Of a stretch of DNA of 64,000 bases, positions 55,041-64,000 are shown one piece after another. The DNA lies in the NCBI RefSeq assembly GCF_014451325.2, contig NZ_JACSCH020000007.1, positions 1-64,000 of the forward strand, read 5' to 3'. The translations under genes and the position numbers were made by a program. This stretch comes from Streptomyces sp. CB02980 (GTDB taxonomy: Bacteria; Actinomycetota; Actinomycetes; Streptomycetales; Streptomycetaceae). The notes under the pieces were generated by a model. It did not search any database. It saw only the letters and a list, made by a program, of their open reading frames with translations, and had not been told where the DNA came from. Position 1 is the stretch's first letter. Each line of letters starts with the position of its first letter.

Positions 55041-57319
55041 GCCCGATGGCCCAGCCCGGCCCCCAGCCCGGCCCCCAGCCCGGCGCCCAGCCCGGCGCCC
55101 AGCCCGGCGCCCTCCAGGCGCTCCTGCCCTCCGACCCTTCGTCGATCGCCGGCTACCGCCTCCTGGGCCGCCTCGGCGCCGGCGGCATGGGCGTCGTCTA
55201 CCTCGGCCGCACCGACAGCGGCGAGCTCGCCGCCGTCAAGGTCACCCACGCCGACCAGGCCGACCAGGCCGACTTCCGGGCCCGCTTCCGCCGCGAGGTC
55301 GAGGCCGCCCGCCGGGTCGTCAGCCCCTGGGCGGTCCCCGTGACCGGCGCCGATCCCGACGCCCCCGAGCCGTGGATGGCCACCGCCTTCGTGCCGGGCC
55401 CGTCCCTCGGCGAGGCCGTTCTCGCCCACGGGCCGCTGCCCGAGCGGAGCGCACGGATCCTCGGCGGTGCCGTCGCCCGCGCGCTAGCCGCCGTCCACGC
55501 GGCCGGGATCGTCCACCGCGACGTGAAGCCCGGCAACATCCTGCTCGCCGTCGACGGCCCCCGGCTCATCGACTTCGGCATCGCCCGTGCGACCGGGGAG
55601 ACCAGGCTGACCTCGGTCGACATGGTCGTCGGCACGCCCGGCTTCCTCGCCCCCGAGCAGGCCGAGGCCCGCGCCGACGAGGTCGGCCCCGCCTCCGACG
55701 TCTTCGCACTCGGCTGTCTGCTCGCCTTCGCGACCACCGGCCGCCCGCCGTTCGGCAGGGGCGCCCTGGACGCCCTCCTCTACCGGACCGTGCACGACGA
55801 GCCCGACCTCGCCGGCGTACCGGAGCCGCTGCTCGACCTCGTACGGCAGTGCCTCGCCAAGGAACCGGCCGCACGCCCCACCGCCGAGGAGATCGCCGCC
55901 CGGCTCACCGAGGACACCCCGGGCGCCCCCTCCGACTGGCTGCCCGCGCCCGTCGTCACCACCATCGCCACCCGCTCCACGGCCATGCTGGCGCTTCCCG
56001 AAATCGACCCGACGGCGCACGGCACGGACGCCGCCGCCCCGGCCGGGCCCAGCAGGCGCGGCTTCCTGCTGCTCGGCGCCGGTGCCGCGGTGCTCGCGGC
56101 GGGCGGCGGCGCGTACGCCCTGTGGAACTCCGGGCGGGACGACACCGACGGGAAGCACCCCGCGCCGAAGCCCCGGGACACCTGGGCCATCGGCGTCCTC
56201 GCCGACCTCTCCGGGCCCGCCCGGGAGATCGGCCGGGCCCAGGAGCGCGGTGCCCGGCTCGCCGTCGAGCGGTTCAACGCCACGCACAAGGGCAAGCCCT
56301 TCACCCTCGAACTCAAGGTCTCCGACGACCGCGGGGAGGTCGCCGGCGCCCTCGCCGCAGCCCGTCGGCTCACCTCCGACCCCTCCGTGATCGCCGTCCT
56401 CGGCCCCACCTCCGACGCCACCGGCGTCGCCGAGCTGCCCGCCTTCGAGGAGGCCGGCATACCGCTCCTCACCACCTCGGCGGGCTACAACCTCTTCACC
56501 CTGCGCGAGGACGCCGGCTCCTCGCCGAACGCGACCGTCCTCCGCGCCGTCCCGAACCACATCCTGGCGGGCACCTACCTCGCCTGGTCCGCCACCCTGC
56601 TGCCGCAGATCCGGCGCCCGGGAGTCCTCCAGGAACGCACAGACGACCAGTACGGCTGGCAGTGCACCGCCGGCGCCCGCTTCGGATTCAGGTACGCCGG
56701 CATCGAGCCGCACTTCCGGGTGGTCCCGGCCGGGGTCACCGACTACCGCCGGATCGTCGGCGAGATGATCGACGCCGGCATCGACGCGTACGTCCACTGC
56801 GGTGTCCGCTCCACGGCCGTGCTCGCCGCCCGCGCCCTGACGCAACTCGGCTTCACCGGGCCCCGGTTCGCCGGCCAGCACGCCTTCGGGTCGGAGTTCC
56901 TGAAGGAGGCCGGGAGCGCCGCCGAGGGCTGGTACGTCTGCGCGCCCGTCGTCGACCCCGTCCAGCGGGCCACCGACACCAAGCAGAAGGCGGCCGACCG
57001 CAAACCCGCCCAGGACTTCCTGGACGCCTACCGCAAGCGCTACGGCACCACCCCCGCCTTCTACACCGGCGAGTCCTTCGACGTGGTCAACCTGGTCACG
57101 TCCTGGCTCTCCTCGAACGCCGCCAAGGGCCCGCTCACCCGCAAGGGCCTGTGGGAGGCGCTGCGCAAGCAGGAGTACACCGGGGCCATGGGCGGTTACT
57201 CGTTCGGCGACAACGGCGAGCTCAGGGGTATGGGCACCTTCCTCTACGGCGTGCAGAACGGGGCCTACAAGTTTCTCGGTCCCGCGCCCGCGGAACCCAG
57301 CAAGCGCAAGAAGGCCTGA
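55037..57319 (+). CDS. Ser/Thr kinase fused to solute-binding domain
   Basis: 760 residues. Starts with a Pro/Gln/Gly-rich repeat (residues 5-27), then a protein kinase: glycine loop GAGGMGVVY (48-55), Lys68, HRDVKPGN (160-167), DFG (179-181), TPGFLAPEQ (200-208). At 339-341 lies SRRGFLLLG, a twin-arginine-like motif, followed by a hydrophobic segment to about 362. Residues about 383-750 form a type-I periplasmic binding fold (branched-amino-acid type: DLSGPAREIGRAQERGARLAVERFNA). Kinase inside, binding domain outside is the natural topology. GTG 55037 overlaps the lipoprotein's stop. Ligand and targets unknown. Confidence 0.9.
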   Translation: MSPMAQPGPQPGPQPGAQPGAQPGALQALLPSDPSSIAGYRLLGRLGAGGMGVVYLGRTDSGELAAVKVTHADQADQADFRARFRREVEAARRVVSPWAVPVTGADPDAPEPWMATAFVPGPSLGEAVLAHGPLPERSARILGGAVARALAAVHAAGIVHRDVKPGNILLAVDGPRLIDFGIARATGETRLTSVDMVVGTPGFLAPEQAEARADEVGPASDVFALGCLLAFATTGRPPFGRGALDALLYRTVHDEPDLAGVPEPLLDLVRQCLAKEPAARPTAEEIAARLTEDTPGAPSDWLPAPVVTTIATRSTAMLALPEIDPTAHGTDAAAPAGPSRRGFLLLGAGAAVLAAGGGAYALWNSGRDDTDGKHPAPKPRDTWAIGVLADLSGPAREIGRAQERGARLAVERFNATHKGKPFTLELKVSDDRGEVAGALAAARRLTSDPSVIAVLGPTSDATGVAELPAFEEAGIPLLTTSAGYNLFTLREDAGSSPNATVLRAVPNHILAGTYLAWSATLLPQIRRPGVLQERTDDQYGWQCTAGARFGFRYAGIEPHFRVVPAGVTDYRRIVGEMIDAGIDAYVHCGVRSTAVLAARALTQLGFTGPRFAGQHAFGSEFLKEAGSAAEGWYVCAPVVDPVQRATDTKQKAADRKPAQDFLDAYRKRYGTTPAFYTGESFDVVNLVTSWLSSNAAKGPLTRKGLWEALRKQEYTGAMGGYSFGDNGELRGMGTFLYGVQNGAYKFLGPAPAEPSKRKKA

Positions 57320-57321
57320 GC

Positions 57322-59496
57322 GTGCAGCCACTCAAGAAGGCCGATCCCTCCTCGATCGCCGGCTACCGGCTGCTCGGGCGGCTCGGCGCCGGCGGCATGG
57401 GCGTGGTCTACCTCGCCCGTACCTCCGGCGGGGCGCTCGCCGCGCTCAAGCTCATCCGCGCCGAGCACGCCACCGACCCCGGCTTCCGGGAGCGGTTCCG
57501 TCGCGAGGCCGCGGCCGCCGGGCGGATCACCGGCCGCTGGGTCGTGCGGGTGCTCGGCGCCGACCCGGAGGCCCGGGAGCCGTGGCTGGCGACCGAGTTC
57601 GTGCCGGGTCCCTCGCTCGCCGAGGCCGTCGCGCTGCACGGTGCCCTGCCCGAGCCGACCGTACGGGCCCTGGGCGCCCGGCTGGCGTCCGCGCTCGCCG
57701 ACATGCACGAGGCCGGGCTCGTCCACCGGGACGTCAAGCCGGGGAACGTCCTCCTCGCCCTCGACGGCCCGCGCCTCATCGACTTCGGCATCGCGAGGTC
57801 CGCCGGGGCGACCGCCCTGACGGCCACCGACGCGATGATCGGCACCCCCGGTTTCCTCGCCCCCGAGCAGGCCAGGGTCGCCGGGGCGGGCGAGGTCGGC
57901 CCGGCGAGCGACGTCTTCTCGCTCGGCTGCGTCCTCGCGTACGCCCTGACCGGACGCCGTCCCTTCGGTACGGGCGGGGTGGCCTCGGTCGTCTACCGCA
58001 CCGTCCACGAGGAGCCCGACCTCGACGGCCTGCCCGGGCCGCTGCTGCCCCTGGTCGCGGCCTGTCTCGCCAAGGACGCCGCCGACCGGCCGAGCACCGC
58101 CGAGGTACGGGACGCCCTCGGCCCGTACGAGGAACCGGCGGCGGGCGACTGGCTGCCGACGGGTCTGCCCGCACTGATCGCCCAGCGTTCGTCACGGGTC
58201 CTGGATCTGCCGGTCGCCGATCCGACCGTCCTCAACCCCGGGGAGAAGCAGGGGACTTCGCGGCGCCGCTTTCTGGTGCTCGGAGCGGCCGGGGCCGTCG
58301 CGGGCACGGGCGGCCTCACCGCCTGGCTGCTCGGCCGCGACCCGGGCACCGGCACCGGCGGCGGTACGGGGGCGCCGAAGGCGGCGTACACGCTCGGTGT
58401 CCTCACCGACCTCAGCGGCCCCGGCAAGGTGGACGGGCGCGCACAGGAACGCGGACTGCGCCTCGCCGCGGAGACCTTCAACGCCCGCGCGGACCGGCCC
58501 TTCGACCTGATCCTCAAGGTGACGGACGACGGGGGAGCCCCCGAGCGGGCCGCCGCCGGGGCCCGCACCCTCCTCCAGGACCCGGCCCTGATCGCCGTCC
58601 TCGGCCCGACGACCACCGAGACGGCCGTTCGGGCAGCGGACGTGCTCGTCGATTCCAGGGTGCCGGTGCTGAGCGTGGTGGCGTCGGTCGCGGACGGGGT
58701 GATCCGGGGCCAGACGCCGACGACGCGCACCTACTTCGAGGTGCGGCCCTACCCCGACGTGATGTCGGCGCCCTTCGGCCGCTACCTCACCGAGCACGGT
58801 CTGGGCCGCACCGCCGTCATCGAGGACCGGGCGGCCGGCACCTACAGCTGGCTCGCCGCCCGGAACCTGAAGGACTCGCCTCCCGCCGGCGGCACGGCCA
58901 CCGTGCACCGGGTCGAGGCGGACAGCGAGGACTTCGGCCCGGCGGTCCGGGCCGCGCTCGCCACCTCCCCGACGGGCGTGATGTACGTGGGGAAGTCGCC
59001 GCGCCGGGCCGCGCTGTGCGCCAAGGCGCTGCTGCGGCAGGGATACGAGGGCCCGCGCGGAAGCGTCGAGCCCGCGTTCCAGCCGGAGTTCCTCGCCGTG
59101 GCGGGTCCGGCCGCCGAGGGCTGGTACTTCGGGGCGGGCTACACCGACCCCGACACGGTCCCGGCCGCGAAGGAGTTCGCGGCCGAGTACCGGAGGCGCT
59201 GGCGGCTCGCGGCCACGGATCCGGTCGACCGGTTCGCGGTGGAGTCGTACGACGTCCTGTACTGGACGGTGCAGGCGCTGCGTACCGCCCTCAAGAGGAA
59301 CGCGAAGTACCCGGGCGCGGCGATGTCGTACGCGTTCATGAAGGACCACAAGGTGTACCGGGGGGTGGCGAGGTCCTACCACTCCCGGGCCGGCGAGAAC
59401 TCGACGACCGTTCTGGAGGGGCTGACCCTCTGGCGGATCCGCTCCGGAAGGCCGCGCTGCCTCGGCCCGTACGCCGAGGCAGCGAAGCGCGACTGA
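57322..59496 (+). CDS. Ser/Thr kinase fused to solute-binding domain (paralogue)
   Basis: 724 residues and the same layout as its neighbour, without the N-terminal repeat: GAGGMGVVY (22-30), Lys43, HRDVKPGN (135-142), DFG (154-156), TPGFLAPEQ (175-183), then SRRRFLVLG (313-321) and a hydrophobic segment to about 337, and a solute-binding domain (DLSGPGKVDGRAQERGLRLAAETFNA). It starts 2 bp after the first kinase stops, at GTG 57322. The kinase domain is far closer to the neighbour than the binding domain is, so the receptor half has diverged faster. A terminator shared with korB follows. Confidence 0.9.
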   Translation: MQPLKKADPSSIAGYRLLGRLGAGGMGVVYLARTSGGALAALKLIRAEHATDPGFRERFRREAAAAGRITGRWVVRVLGADPEAREPWLATEFVPGPSLAEAVALHGALPEPTVRALGARLASALADMHEAGLVHRDVKPGNVLLALDGPRLIDFGIARSAGATALTATDAMIGTPGFLAPEQARVAGAGEVGPASDVFSLGCVLAYALTGRRPFGTGGVASVVYRTVHEEPDLDGLPGPLLPLVAACLAKDAADRPSTAEVRDALGPYEEPAAGDWLPTGLPALIAQRSSRVLDLPVADPTVLNPGEKQGTSRRRFLVLGAAGAVAGTGGLTAWLLGRDPGTGTGGGTGAPKAAYTLGVLTDLSGPGKVDGRAQERGLRLAAETFNARADRPFDLILKVTDDGGAPERAAAGARTLLQDPALIAVLGPTTTETAVRAADVLVDSRVPVLSVVASVADGVIRGQTPTTRTYFEVRPYPDVMSAPFGRYLTEHGLGRTAVIEDRAAGTYSWLAARNLKDSPPAGGTATVHRVEADSEDFGPAVRAALATSPTGVMYVGKSPRRAALCAKALLRQGYEGPRGSVEPAFQPEFLAVAGPAAEGWYFGAGYTDPDTVPAAKEFAAEYRRRWRLAATDPVDRFAVESYDVLYWTVQALRTALKRNAKYPGAAMSYAFMKDHKVYRGVARSYHSRAGENSTTVLEGLTLWRIRSGRPRCLGPYAEAAKRD

Positions 59497-59511
59497 CCGC
59501 GCGGACGGTCG

Positions 59512-60556
<1,045 letters not shown>

Positions 60557-60564
<8 letters not shown>

Positions 60565-62494
60565 CGATGGCCTCCTTGAGAGCGGCGGCGAGCTGCTCGG
60601 CCTTGAACGGCATGCCGTTGACCTGGGTGTGGCTGCGGGCGTCGACGAGGTACTTCGCCCGGACGAGGATGGCGAGCTGGCCGAGGTTCATCTCGGGCAC
60701 GACGACCTTCTCGTACCGCTTCAGGACCTCGCCGAGGTTCTTCGGGAAGGGGTTGAGGTGCCGCAGATGGGCCTGGGCGATGTGGCCGTTCTCCCGGCGG
60801 ATGCGGCGCACGGCCGCCGTGATCGGCCCGTAGGTGGAGCCCCAGCCGAGGACGAGGGTGCTCGCGCCGTCCGGGTCGTCGACCTCGATGTCGGGGACGT
60901 CGATGCCGTCGATCTTGGCCTGGCGGGTGCGGACCATGAACTCGTGGTTGGCGGGGTCGTACGAGATGTTGCCGGTGCCGTCCTGCTTCTCGATGCCGCC
61001 GATGCGGTGTTCGAGGCCGGGGGTGCCGGGCACGGCCCAGGGGCGGGCCAGGGTCTCGGGGTCGCGCTTGTACGGCCAGAAGACCTCGGTGCCGTCGGCG
61101 AGCTCGTGGTTCGGGCCGGTGGCGAACTGCGTCCGCAGGTCCGGGAGTTCGTCGACGTCCGGGATGCGCCAGGGCTCGGAGCCGTTGGCGAGGTAGCCGT
61201 CGGAGAGCAGGAAGACCGGCGTGCGGTACGTGAGGGCGATCCGGGCCGCCTCGATCGCCGCGTCGAAGCAGTCGGCGGGCGTCTTCGGGGCGACGATCGG
61301 GACCGGCGCCTCGCCGTTGCGGCCGTACATCGCCTGGAGCAGGTCGGCCTGCTCGGTCTTGGTGGGCAGACCGGTGGACGGGCCGCCGCGCTGGATGTCG
61401 ACGATCAGCAGCGGCAGCTCCAGGGAGACCGCGAGTCCGATCGTCTCCGACTTGAGCGCCACACCGGGGCCGGACGTGGTCGTCACACCGAGCGCGCCGC
61501 CGAAGGCGGCCCCCAGGGCGGCGCCGATGCCGGCGATCTCGTCCTCGGCCTGGAAGGTGCGGACACCGAAGTTCTTGTGCCTGCTGAGCTCGTGCAGGAT
61601 GTCCGAGGCCGGGGTGATGGGGTACGAGCCCAGGTACAGCGGCAGGTCCGCCTGGCGTGAGGCGGCGACCAGGCCGTACGAGAGGGCCAGGTTCCCCGAG
61701 ATGTTCCGGTACGTGCCGGCGGGGAAGGCCCGGGTCGCGGGGGCGACCTCGTACGAGACGGCGAAGTCCTCGGTGGTCTCGCCGAAGTTCCAGCCGGCCC
61801 GGAAGGCGGCGACGTTGGCCTCGGCGATCTGCGGCTTCTTCGCGAACTTCTGCCGCAGGAAGGTCTCGGTGCCCTCGGTCGGCCGGTGGTACATCCAGGA
61901 GAGCAGTCCGAGCGCGAACATGTTCTTGGAGCGCTCGGCCTCCTTCCGGGACAGGCCGAACTCCTTGAGTGCCTCGACGGTCAGGGTCGTCAGCGGCACG
62001 GGGTGGACCCGGTAGCCGTCCAGCGAGCCGTCTTCGAGGGGCGAGGTCGCGTAGCCGACCTTGGCCATGGCCCGCTTGGCGAATTCGTCGGTGTTGACGA
62101 TGATCTCGCCACCGCGCGGCACGTCCCCGATGTTGGCCTTGAGGGCGGCGGGGTTCATCGCGACCAGCACGTTCGGGGCGTCGCCCGGAGTCAGGATGTC
62201 GTGGTCGGCGAAGTGCAGCTGGAAGGACGAGACGCCCGGCAGGGTTCCGGCGGGTGCCCGGATCTCGGCCGGGAAGTTCGGCAGCGTGGAGAGGTCGTTC
62301 CCGAAGGACGCCGTCTCCGAGGTGAAGCGGTCACCTGTCAGCTGCATACCGTCACCGGAGTCACCCGCGAAGCGGATGATCACCCGATCGAGACGGCGCA
62401 CTTCCTTCTCGGTGCCGTGGTGGGGCTTTGCCGGGGCGCTGCGCTGCTCCCCGAGCAGGGCCTCACCGGCCTCGCTACTGACCTGGCTGGTCAC
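60557..62494 (-). CDS. korA: 2-oxoacid:ferredoxin oxidoreductase, alpha subunit
   Basis: 645 residues, a gamma-alpha fusion: the N-terminal part (RFAGDSGDGMQLTGDRF) is the gamma-like domain, and the C-terminal two thirds the pyrimidine-binding domain with PITPASDILHELSRH, AEDEIAGIGAALGAAFGG and TTTSGPGVALKSE. GTG at 62494 has GGGAGG nine bases upstream; the longer frame is rejected. The pair overlaps beta by 8 bp. In S. coelicolor the order alpha-beta next to a two-component system is the same (from memory). Confidence 0.9.
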
Positions 62495-62756
62495 TGAACT
62501 GGACCTCCCTCGCGGCAAGGGGACTCTCCGCCGGAGGCGGGAGAAGGCTCGGGATGCGGTCGGCCGATCACCGTCCGTCCCGAGGCCCACCCTACGACGG
62601 TAAGGAGGGCCCTCCCGGGACTTCTCACATCATGGACCTCTTTTTGAGACGCCCTCTTGCCCTGAATTGTCACGTTCTGTCGCCACCCGGAGTGTTCCGG
62701 AAAGCCGGATTCCGCCTCATTCTTTGGACCTAGGGCCCCTGAGGGCCTTCAACCGG

Positions 62757-62812
62757 CCGCCTTCCGGGTCGCGACTCGGGTCGTGACGCGGGTCGTGACT
62801 CCCGGAGGGCGG
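62757..62812. repeat. Long hairpin with three 10-bp repeats
   Basis: CCGCCTTCCGGG (62757) pairs with CCCGGAGGGCGG (62801) with one wobble. The 32-base loop carries GGGTCGYGAC repeats at 62766, 62778 and 62790. Confidence 0.6.
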
Positions 62813-62821
62813 CTTTCCCGC

Positions 62822-62842
62822 CATCTGACAGGGTGTCAGATG
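62822..62842 (-). terminator. Response regulator terminator
   Basis: CATCTGAC/GTCAGATG with an AGGGT loop, two bases past the TGA of the response regulator. Confidence 0.75.
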
Positions 62843-62843
62843 A

Positions 62844-63503
62844 TCAGGATTTCAGATACGTCAACACCGCCAGTACCCGGCGGTGATCGCCGTCACTCGG
62901 TGAGAGCCCCAGCTTCAGGAAGATGTTGCTGATGTGCTTCTCCACCGCACCGTCGCTCACGACCAGCGCCTTCGCGATCGCCGAGTTCGTCCGCCCCTCC
63001 GCCATCAGACCGAGGACCTCCCGCTCGCGCGGCGTGAGATTCGCCAGCACGTCCTGCTGACGGCTCCGGCCCAGCAGCTGCTGCACGACCTCGGGGTCCA
63101 GTGCCGTACCGCCGCCGGCGACCCGCACCACGGCGTCCACGAACTCCCGGACCTCGGCGACCCGGTCCTTCAGCAGATACCCGACACCGCGACTGGAACC
63201 GGCCAGGAGTTCGGTGGCGTACTGCTCCTCCACGTACTGCGACAGCACGAGCACACCGAGTCCCGGATGCTCCTTGCGCAGCCGTACGGCCGCGCGGACC
63301 CCCTCGTCCGTGTGCGTCGGCGGCATCCGCACGTCGGCGACGACGACGTCGGGCAACGCGCCCTGCCCGGCGAGCCCGGCAACGGTCTCGACGAGCGCCT
63401 CACCGTCCCCCACACCGGCGACCACGTCATGCCCGAGATCGGTGAGAAGCCGGGTCAGTCCCTCCCGCAGCAACACGGAATCCTCCGCGATGACCACCCG
63501 CAC
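62844..63503 (-). CDS. LuxR-type two-component response regulator
   Basis: 219 residues from GTG 63503 (VRVVIAEDSVLLREGL). A receiver domain with the acidic pair ED near the start, phosphorylation Asp in VVVADVRMPP and Lys in LLKDRV, then a C-terminal LuxR/NarL HTH (LTPREREVLGLMAEGRTNSAIAKAL). AAGGGG lies eight bases upstream of the start; an alternative start is 63536. The histidine kinase is upstream on the same strand, separated by a 297-bp gap. Confidence 0.9.
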   Translation of the reverse strand: MRVVIAEDSVLLREGLTRLLTDLGHDVVAGVGDGEALVETVAGLAGQGALPDVVVADVRMPPTHTDEGVRAAVRLRKEHPGLGVLVLSQYVEEQYATELLAGSSRGVGYLLKDRVAEVREFVDAVVRVAGGGTALDPEVVQQLLGRSRQQDVLANLTPREREVLGLMAEGRTNSAIAKALVVSDGAVEKHISNIFLKLGLSPSDGDHRRVLAVLTYLKS

Positions 63504-63701
63504 GCGCCCGACCCCTTGATCCACACCCACGCCCAACAGCCCCCATGCCTTCTTGCCCGAGTACTTCCTACGACTCGGCCAGCATCGCAGGGTCGCCTCG
63601 CGTTGTGCTCATTCCCGGGAGGAGTGCTCGCCGCCGGACCCCCGGCCGCGTCCGGGCCCTCACGTTCTGCGGGCACCCACGGGGCCCGCAACGGGACAGC
63701 A

Positions 63702-63797
63702 CCCCGAGGGCCCGAGGGACCGCGGGGCGACGCGCCCCGGGCACGCGCAATGCGGCGCCCCGAGGCCCGAGGGCCCCGGGGCGGCGCGCCCGGCGCG
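63702..63797. repeat. Two direct GC-rich units (about 40 bp) in the HK-RR gap
   Basis: CCCCGAGGGCCCGAGGGACC starts at 63702 and a close copy at 63758, both ending in a CGGGGCG-CGCGCCC block. Period 56 bp. Confidence 0.7.
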
Positions 63798-63800
63798 GTG

Positions 63801-64000
63801 TCACGCCCGCCAGGGCAGCTCCACCGTCACCGTCGTGGGCCCGCCCTCCGGGGAGTCCACCGCGAGCACCCCGTCCACCGCCCCCACCCGCTCGGTGAGC
63901 GAGGAGAGACTCCGCCCGGTCACGACGTGCGCCCCGCCCACCCCGTCGTCCCGCACCTGAAGCATCAGCCGGTCGCCCGTGCGCCACACGTCCACCCAGG
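63801..64000 (-). CDS. Sensor histidine kinase, C-terminal end (partial)
   Basis: At least 65 residues up to the window edge. The catalytic ATPase part shows VRDDGVGG (D-box-like G1) and SLTERVGAVDGVLAVDS with the final ELPWRA strand, typical of the HisKA_3/NarX-type kinases that pair with LuxR regulators. The start lies beyond base 64000. It belongs with the regulator at 62844. Confidence 0.85.
   Translation of the reverse strand, partial: WVDVWRTGDRLMLQVRDDGVGGAHVVTGRSLSSLTERVGAVDGVLAVDSPEGGPTTVTVELPWRA

Larger units (their letters stand above)
62495..62843. other. 349-bp intergenic region (korA-response regulator)
   Basis: Holds the korA promoter region and several inverted elements listed separately. 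GGAGGGCCCTCC (62604-62615) is a perfect palindrome. No ORF. Confidence 0.5.

Noticed and set aside
54265..59496. 1743-codon open plus-strand frame
   Set aside because: It runs out of frame through the first kinase, which has full motifs in its own frame; only the last part (from 57322) is coding.

Overview
The window looks like a Streptomyces chromosome core segment. G+C is very high, GTG and TTG starts are common, secreted proteins carry actinobacterial signal peptides, menaquinone is made by the futalosine route, and a full 14-gene NADH dehydrogenase operon sits beside an NlpC/P60 secreted protein and a geranylgeranyl-reductase-type enzyme. From memory, not searched, the order resembles the S. 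coelicolor menG-nuo-polyprenyl synthase-2-oxoacid:ferredoxin oxidoreductase region. I saw no tRNA, rRNA, insertion sequence, prophage or CRISPR array.

Layout. 1-8 kb: accessory genes, mostly minus strand. These are three DinB/DUF664 genes, an NlpC/P60-like pair separated by a 6-bp microsatellite, two secreted FG-GAP repeat proteins, a DUF1992 protein and an M23 peptidase. 8-16 kb: a cold-shock gene, then menaquinone genes (mqnA, mqnC, a degenerate amidohydrolase-like gene, menG) and a geranylgeranyl-reductase-type flavoenzyme. A minus-strand pair for a secreted I36-type protein and a phosphodiester glycosidase is interposed. 16-19 kb: a divergent GlxA-type regulator and imine-reductase-like gene, then an NlpC/P60 gene. 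19.0-19.7 kb: a 671-bp intergenic region rich in dyads, including a strong Rex operator. 19.7-35.6 kb: nuoA-N, tightly coupled by 4-bp overlaps, closed by a 12-bp-stem terminator. A 40-codon ORF links nuoB to nuoC.

35.7-47 kb: AraC regulator, secreted intradiol dioxygenase with a chitin/cellulose-binding module, fumarylacetoacetase, sortase-anchored LAATG coiled-coil protein, CocE-type hydrolase, POT peptide transporter, long-chain polyprenyl diphosphate synthase and a LolA-like secreted protein. 46.8-54 kb: an M28 aminopeptidase with P-domain, a membrane-anchored Nudix-like unknown, an F420-reductase-type protein, DUF4291, two HxlR regulators, RarD, and a YtfG-type oxidoreductase. 54-59.5 kb: a lipoprotein and two tandem Ser/Thr kinases fused to solute-binding domains. 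59.5-64 kb: 2-oxoacid:ferredoxin oxidoreductase beta/alpha and a LuxR-type response regulator whose histidine kinase runs off the window.

The unifying theme is respiration. The mqn/men genes and the polyprenyl synthase make menaquinone, the reductase may saturate its tail, and Nuo reduces it under probable Rex (NADH/NAD+) control. The most unusual part is the kinase cassette. Each kinase carries a twin-arginine-like motif just before its single membrane segment, so the binding domain would lie outside and the kinase inside.
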